Source of the DNA: Argyresthia goedartella
Taxonomy: Eukaryota; Arthropoda; Insecta; Lepidoptera; Argyresthiidae
Direction of reading: 5' to 3'
Assembly (NCBI GenBank): GCA_949825045.1
Contig: OX463829.1
Span: forward strand, 2,294,001-2,358,000
DNA: 64,000 bases
Part shown: positions 59,200-64,000 of the stretch, in pieces
Position numbering within the stretch: position 1 is the stretch's first letter
Layout: each line of letters opens with the position of its first letter
Position numbers and translations under genes: made by a program
The notes under the pieces: model-generated
Told to the model about the DNA's origin: nothing
Seen by the model: only the letters and a program-made list of their open reading frames with translations
The model's database searches: none

Positions 59200-61876
59200 T
59201 ACTCTATTTTAGTTCTTCCCACTCCCGAGACCGTGTCGTCTTGAACCAGAGAGATATAGACAAATTGATCGCAGCTCGCACGCGAAACACGATCTCTTGT
59301 CATTGTCTTGTTGATTACAATGCTGTCTGTACAGAATTATCTAAAACCGACTGGGAAGCGATATTGGACAAAAGCAATATTGAAATTGCCACTAGTCAAT
59401 TTATACAGACACTGATAGCCCTCTTAAATAAAAACACTCAAGTTAAAAAAGTCCCTATATCTAAAAATAATTTAAAACCTTGGATCACACCTGGGCTAAT
59501 AAAATGTACACAAAGAAGAGACAAATTACACCAAAAAACAAATAAACATAAAAATGACGAAGAAATAAAAAAATCATACCTAAAATACAGAAACACATGC
59601 AACAACTTACTAAAACGTTTAAAAATAGAACACGAACAATCAGAGCTCAGGAAGGCAACCAATGATAGCAAAAAGACATGGCAAAACATCAAAAGAATCT
59701 GTAAATTCCCAATTAAACAGAACCCTGTCGAGGAACTGATCAAATCGCCGAGTATCGAGGACACACTAAAACAAATTAACGAATACTTTATCAATGTAGG
59801 CTCGAATCTTTCAAATAAAATATTGGAGTCATCTAATATAACAGAGCAAGACCTTGCATCCAAATACTATCTGTTCAACTCCCAACTTAAATCGTTCGCA
59901 CTCCTATCGACCGACGAAGCAGAAATAAGTTCAATAATCAAATCACTTAAAATAGACTCTGCGCCGGGATGGGATGGGATATCAAGTAAATTACTAAAAC
60001 TAGCATTACCATATATAATAAAACCTGTTACATTTTTGTGTCAAAGAAGCCTCGACACTGGAGTATTTCCAAATGTATTAAAAAAATCTATCATTTGCCC
60101 AATTCATAAAGGGGGGGATGCAAGTGTTGCTGCAAACTACAGGCCTATATCGCTACTCCCAGCTCTTTCTAAAATACTGGAAAAAGTTATGAATAGACGT
60201 CTTCTTAGATATTTAGAGAGTAAAAAATTACTTGCAACAAATCAATACGGCTTTAGAGTAGGCAAGTCAACAGAGGACGCTATCACTGCCGTCACTGAAT
60301 ATATAACCTCAAACCTTGATGCAAGAAAGAGAACATTGGGTGTCTTTTTGGATCTGGCGAAAGCGTTTGACACCGTCTCCATCCCTATACTACTGGCAAA
60401 GCTTGAAGCCTGCGGTGTGCGAGGCATTTCCTTAAAATGGTTCGAAAGCTACCTTACAGACAGAACTCAAAAGGTAAAAATAGGACACCATACCGGAACC
60501 GAAGGTAACATCACCTTTGGTGTACCCCAAGGTAGTATACTAGGCCCTACGCTCTTTCTCCTCTACATAAATGATCTGTGCAGGACCTTGTTGGAAAATG
60601 GAATCATCATAACATATGCCGATGATACTGTTCTCTTATTTAATAGCAACAGATGGGGCGGTGTCGAACGCATAGTCAATCGAGCACTCGACACAGTGAC
60701 AAAGTGGCTGAATGCCAATCTACTAACGCTTAATGTGTCAAAAACTAAATTTATAACTTTTTCTATTAGATCAAGCACCCAACCGAACAGACCGATAATT
60801 TTAAAAATGCACGATGAGTCATGTAATAGATCTCCCGGTTGTCCCTGTGCGTCCTTAAGTTCTACAGACTCAATCAAATACTTAGGAGTAACTTTGGATA
60901 AATACCTGTCGTGGATAGATCACATCAAGAACTTAACAACAAGAACCCGAAAATTAATTTATGCATTTAAAAGACTGAGACACATTGTCAGCTCAGACAC
61001 TCTTCTCATGGTGTACAGAGCCCTGGCGCAATCAATACTGACATACTGCATCTCTGCGTGGGGAGCTGCCCCGATAACGCATCTATTGCAACTGGAACGA
61101 GCTCAACGGGCACTACTTAAAGTTATGTTCTTTAAACCCAGAATGTTTCCCACTGAGAACCTGTACAAAGAGTGTTCGGTGCTGACAGTGCGACAACTTT
61201 ACATTCAATCAATTCTACTCAAACAACACACAACTATCTCAACGGCTAGTATGGAGGAAAACACACAAAAAAGGAGGAAAAACATTATTTTCAAAGTTCC
61301 ACCATCTACAACATGCTTTGGTGCAAAACATATATCTAAAATGGGGCCTTTTATATACAACAGAGTCAGTAAATATATCAGCATATTAGCACTGAATCGG
61401 CACGAATGCACCAGAACAATCACACGGTACTTGTTGCAACTTAATTTTGAGGAAACAGAGAAATTATTTGCTATACCTAACTAATTAGCTAAATATTTTA
61501 TCTTACACTTCACAAAACACGCACACACACACACTCACACACACTCTCACACCCATGGCATCTAAGATCCAAGCTATAATTAATCAATTTATATTATGTA
61601 CCTACAAATTTAATTAATTAATGTATAAATTTAATTCATACTTTCATTAAATAAAATCTTGAAATGTACCACCTAAATAAAATAATTTTAAATAAGAGCA
61701 TAAAACACAGCCAAAGAGAGACGCTGTAACCCTACTATACAAGTTTTACTTAGTGTAGGGGACAGAGCTTCCCTGAGGTACGCAAAACAAATATCAGCAG
61801 TGTAATAATTAAATGCTATACCTACTTATTGTACCTACCTATGTAATTTTTCAGCACGAATAAATAAATTTGAAAT
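59200..61876 (+). mobile_element. 5'-truncated Jockey/CR1-group LINE
   Basis: It begins around 59200 in the region after the endonuclease, contains an unbroken RT frame, and continues through a UTR with a CA-rich start (61513-61553) to a tail AATAAATTTGAAATTTTGAAATTTGAAATTTT near 61858-61896. The exact ends are uncertain. It differs in family from the other LINEs here. Confidence 0.82.
59241..61484 (+). CDS. LINE reverse transcriptase, endonuclease missing
   Basis: A 747-codon frame, opening at TTG (59241) with upstream in-frame codons and no ATG start, so it is the C-terminal part of a larger ORF2. Boxes: APGWDGIS, NYRPISLLPALSKILEK, QYGFRVGKST, FLDLAKAFDTV, FGVPQGSILGPTLF, ITYADDTVLLF with the tyrosine at residue 459, IKYLGVTLDKYLSW, and ILTYCISAWG. 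A CNRSPGCPC cysteine group lies at about 530. There is no stop or frameshift in 2.2 kb. Without the endonuclease and the native start the copy is presumably inactive; the open frame shows a recent insertion. Confidence 0.9.
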   Translation: MNQRDIDKLIAARTRNTISCHCLVDYNAVCTELSKTDWEAILDKSNIEIATSQFIQTLIALLNKNTQVKKVPISKNNLKPWITPGLIKCTQRRDKLHQKTNKHKNDEEIKKSYLKYRNTCNNLLKRLKIEHEQSELRKATNDSKKTWQNIKRICKFPIKQNPVEELIKSPSIEDTLKQINEYFINVGSNLSNKILESSNITEQDLASKYYLFNSQLKSFALLSTDEAEISSIIKSLKIDSAPGWDGISSKLLKLALPYIIKPVTFLCQRSLDTGVFPNVLKKSIICPIHKGGDASVAANYRPISLLPALSKILEKVMNRRLLRYLESKKLLATNQYGFRVGKSTEDAITAVTEYITSNLDARKRTLGVFLDLAKAFDTVSIPILLAKLEACGVRGISLKWFESYLTDRTQKVKIGHHTGTEGNITFGVPQGSILGPTLFLLYINDLCRTLLENGIIITYADDTVLLFNSNRWGGVERIVNRALDTVTKWLNANLLTLNVSKTKFITFSIRSSTQPNRPIILKMHDESCNRSPGCPCASLSSTDSIKYLGVTLDKYLSWIDHIKNLTTRTRKLIYAFKRLRHIVSSDTLLMVYRALAQSILTYCISAWGAAPITHLLQLERAQRALLKVMFFKPRMFPTENLYKECSVLTVRQLYIQSILLKQHTTISTASMEENTQKRRKNIIFKVPPSTTCFGAKHISKMGPFIYNRVSKYISILALNRHECTRTITRYLLQLNFEETEKLFAIPN

Positions 61877-62610
61877 TTTGAAATTTGAAATTTTGTCAGT
61901 TGCTAGGCTAGGGAAGGCAAGGCAGGCAGCTATTTCGGTGTTACTCTCTTTACTTTGCAATTTTGCATAATGCACACGTGGTAGTGTACGCGTAGTATGT
62001 ATTTTCTATAGAAAAATACTTCTTTCCGTGCTATTTTAAAATGAAGAAATAAGTACATGATAAAAAAATCGAATTTAACACATCATAAAGGATTTAAATT
62101 ATTTCAAACGTATTTTGATCACATCTTAGAATTATGAATAATGAATACATACGTAAACTTCAAGAATATTCTACGTATGACTGGATGGTAGAAAGAATAT
62201 TCAGTGACATTTTGATTTTAAAACTAAAACACTTGTATGGTATATATATTATGTACTATGTAAACCTAGGAAGCCTTAATTTAAGTCAATGACACTGTCG
62301 ACATATTCATCTTATATTACTATTCGAACCAAACCTACAGAATAAAACTCCAACTCGAACGATACAACGTCTACGCTCCCATTCCGTCTACGCTCCCGAG
62401 CGCTCGGCTAAACTCGGTTTCCGTTCCATCCGAGTCTGCCATCTAGTGAGCGACATTCAACACGGTTGGTCCTAACAACCGATCGATCTTGAAGTAAGCT
62501 GCCGAGCGTGTGAGCATAGTGAGCAGGGAGCTGGGTCGCTCAGTTTGTCTGTGGGATCGGTCAAAAGATCTGTGTCGCTCGCGAGCTACGCGAGCCTACT
62601 ATCTTGCTAT
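61877..62610. other. No gene; GC-richer block at 62340-62600
   Basis: The block contains TCTACGCTCCCATTCCGTC/TACGCTCCCGAGCGCTCGG and GTGTCGCTCGCGAGCTACGCGAG. It may be a promoter, an untranslated exon or an element leader; nothing decides this. Confidence 0.35.
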
Positions 62611-63842
62611 TTTATTTTTTATTTTTATTTTTACTTTATTTGGACAAACAACAGTAATAAACTTTACAAAACATAAATAACAAACACAAAATACATTGTA
62701 AGCTTACTACCTTATACGTTCATCACTAAAACATACATTTATAAAAATAATGTGATACAAATATTTTTTTGATAATTTTAAAATACTTAATCTACCTTAA
62801 ACTCAAACCCATATGATTTGTTAGTTCTTTTTTAAAAGATGTTTTTTTGCTCCTAAATATGTCTATCGATAGCAACTTCTCATTATAGGTATGGCAAATT
62901 CGATGTAGCGGCGCACGAAGACCGGAATTGGTGCGCGTTGGATTTAGATAAAAAAGTTTACAGGGACGGCGTGGCGTTGCTGTATGTGGGGCAAGGTATT
63001 TAATTTCTTCGACGAGCTCCGGACAATCATAGTGGTTGTTACATATGTTATATAAAAATAATTCGTCGGTTATTGTGCGTCTAGAGGCCAAACTAGGTAC
63101 TTTATAGAGTGACATGAGGTTTTCGTAGCTCATTTTGCTACGTGTAAGTCTATAGTGTATCGATTTGAGGGCTTTTTTTTGTATGTTCTCAAGTTTGTCA
63201 CTGTAAACGGCATAAAAGGGATTCCATACAATAGAAGCATACTCCAGTTGGGATCTTACTAGGGTTGTATAGAGTGTCATATATGTAAGTTTTTTATTAA
63301 AGTTTTTACTAACCCTTAATATGAAACCGAGCATCTGATATGCTTTCGTACAAATTTTCTCTATATGGTCGTCGAAAATGAGTTTTTCATCGAAAAGGAC
63401 ACCCAAATCTCGAATTGAGGAAACCCTCTCCATTTCTTGGCCACCGATGTTGTATGGTTGGAGTATCTTGTTCCTATTACGCGTAAAAGTTATCTGTTTA
63501 CATTTATTATGCGCAAGTTGAAGTTTGTTAGTTAGACAAAACTCGTGGAATCTATTAAGGTCTTCTTGTAAACTAATACAATCTTCCAGAGAATTAATTT
63601 TTTTAAAGATTTTTAAGTCATCGGCGAACATTAGTATCTGACAATGTTGGAAGCATTGGTTAATCCTATAAATAAAAAGTGTGTATTGGAGAGGTCCTAA
63701 AATTGAGCCCTGAATTACACCAGAAGATACTAATCTTCTTTCGGAATGATATCCATTGATTGTAACCATCTGGAATCTGTCCCGTAAGTATTGTCTTGAA
63801 TTAATACTGTTCGGATAATTTTGCTTGGATAATTTCATTAAA
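62611..63842 (-). mobile_element. 5'-truncated CR1-like LINE
   Basis: Read right to left. The 3' end is a UTR with TTTGTCCAAATAAAGTAAAA and a tail of AAAAAT units (62611-62636 on the plus strand). The 5' end is cut within the RT near 63800-63842. Confidence 0.85.
62792..63838 (-). pseudogene. LINE reverse transcriptase, C-terminal part
   Basis: 348 codons, uninterrupted. Boxes: YLRDRFQMV, SSGVIQGSILGPL (isoleucine in place of the usual proline), LMFADDLKIF (63617-63628), IRDLGVLFDEKLIF, SQLEYASIVWNP. The first about 13 residues do not fit the family and probably come from flanking DNA. It is truncated 5', so it lacks the endonuclease and RT fingers, and is treated as a dead copy despite the open frame. 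Confidence 0.85.
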
Positions 63843-64000
63843 GTACGCTCTTTTAGTACGTACCTACTGTATAGACTAGTAATACCTAATTAAGCTAAGA
63901 ACTTTGTCTGTAACAAAATGTAAACTTTTTATGATGCAATAAATAATAATAATAATAATTATTATTTTATACGCTCACTTGTCTTCCCTATTTCTGTGAC
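63843..64000. other. No gene; AAT repeat
   Basis: AATAATAATAATAATAATT at about 63940-63962 is a short microsatellite, part of a small AT palindrome. Confidence 0.5.

Overview
The window reads as intergenic, repeat-packed nuclear DNA of an insect, most likely a moth or butterfly. It is AT-rich. It carries several tRNA-derived SINE families, CR1/Jockey-type LINEs with an ORF1 that begins with a PHD-like zinc finger, a DD37D (maT-like) mariner, a Ty3/gypsy element and many fold-back elements of the kind seen in Lepidoptera. That assignment is inference from the mix of families. I found no convincing host gene: every long reading frame that I recognise belongs to a mobile element.

Layout. Positions 1-6 kb hold a LINE remnant and a run of fold-back (MITE-like) repeats. 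At 6.6-9.4 kb, minus strand, lies an 899-codon protein with a reverse transcriptase and a C-terminal cysteine cluster plus PD...D nuclease-like motif; a second, 3'-end-only copy sits at 27.2 kb, and both copies end beside a CA/TG repeat. The stretch 14.9-24.3 kb is a nest: a SINE-2 copy appears to be broken by a minus-strand gypsy element with near-identical LTRs (15215-15345 and 23981-24108), and the gypsy is split inside its RNase H region by an apparently intact CR1-like LINE (17368-22202) flanked by a 6-bp duplication. From 24 to 42 kb there are SINEs, hairpins, an apparently complete mariner (31548-32856), further fold-back elements and AT-rich filler. At 42.6-48.0 kb a second SINE-2 copy is split by a CR1-like LINE (42790-47936) whose ORF1 is open but whose ORF2 carries a stop and frameshifts. 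From 48 to 64 kb come truncated LINEs (51.4-52.8, 59.2-61.9 and 62.6-63.8 kb), an RTE 3' end, an old endonuclease remnant near 56.3 kb and more SINE and dispersed-repeat copies.

How the parts relate. The LINEs are candidate sources of the enzymes that copy the SINEs, but I did not find a shared 3' end that proves a pairing. The gypsy looks recently inserted but long dead in its coding part, which suggests movement by enzymes supplied elsewhere. Three signals are not explained by routine annotation: the RT-nuclease element with its CA/TG-flanked 3' ends; tRNA-like A-box/B-box pairs in the 5' leaders of two different LINEs; and a set of near-perfect short-loop inverted duplications scattered through the window.
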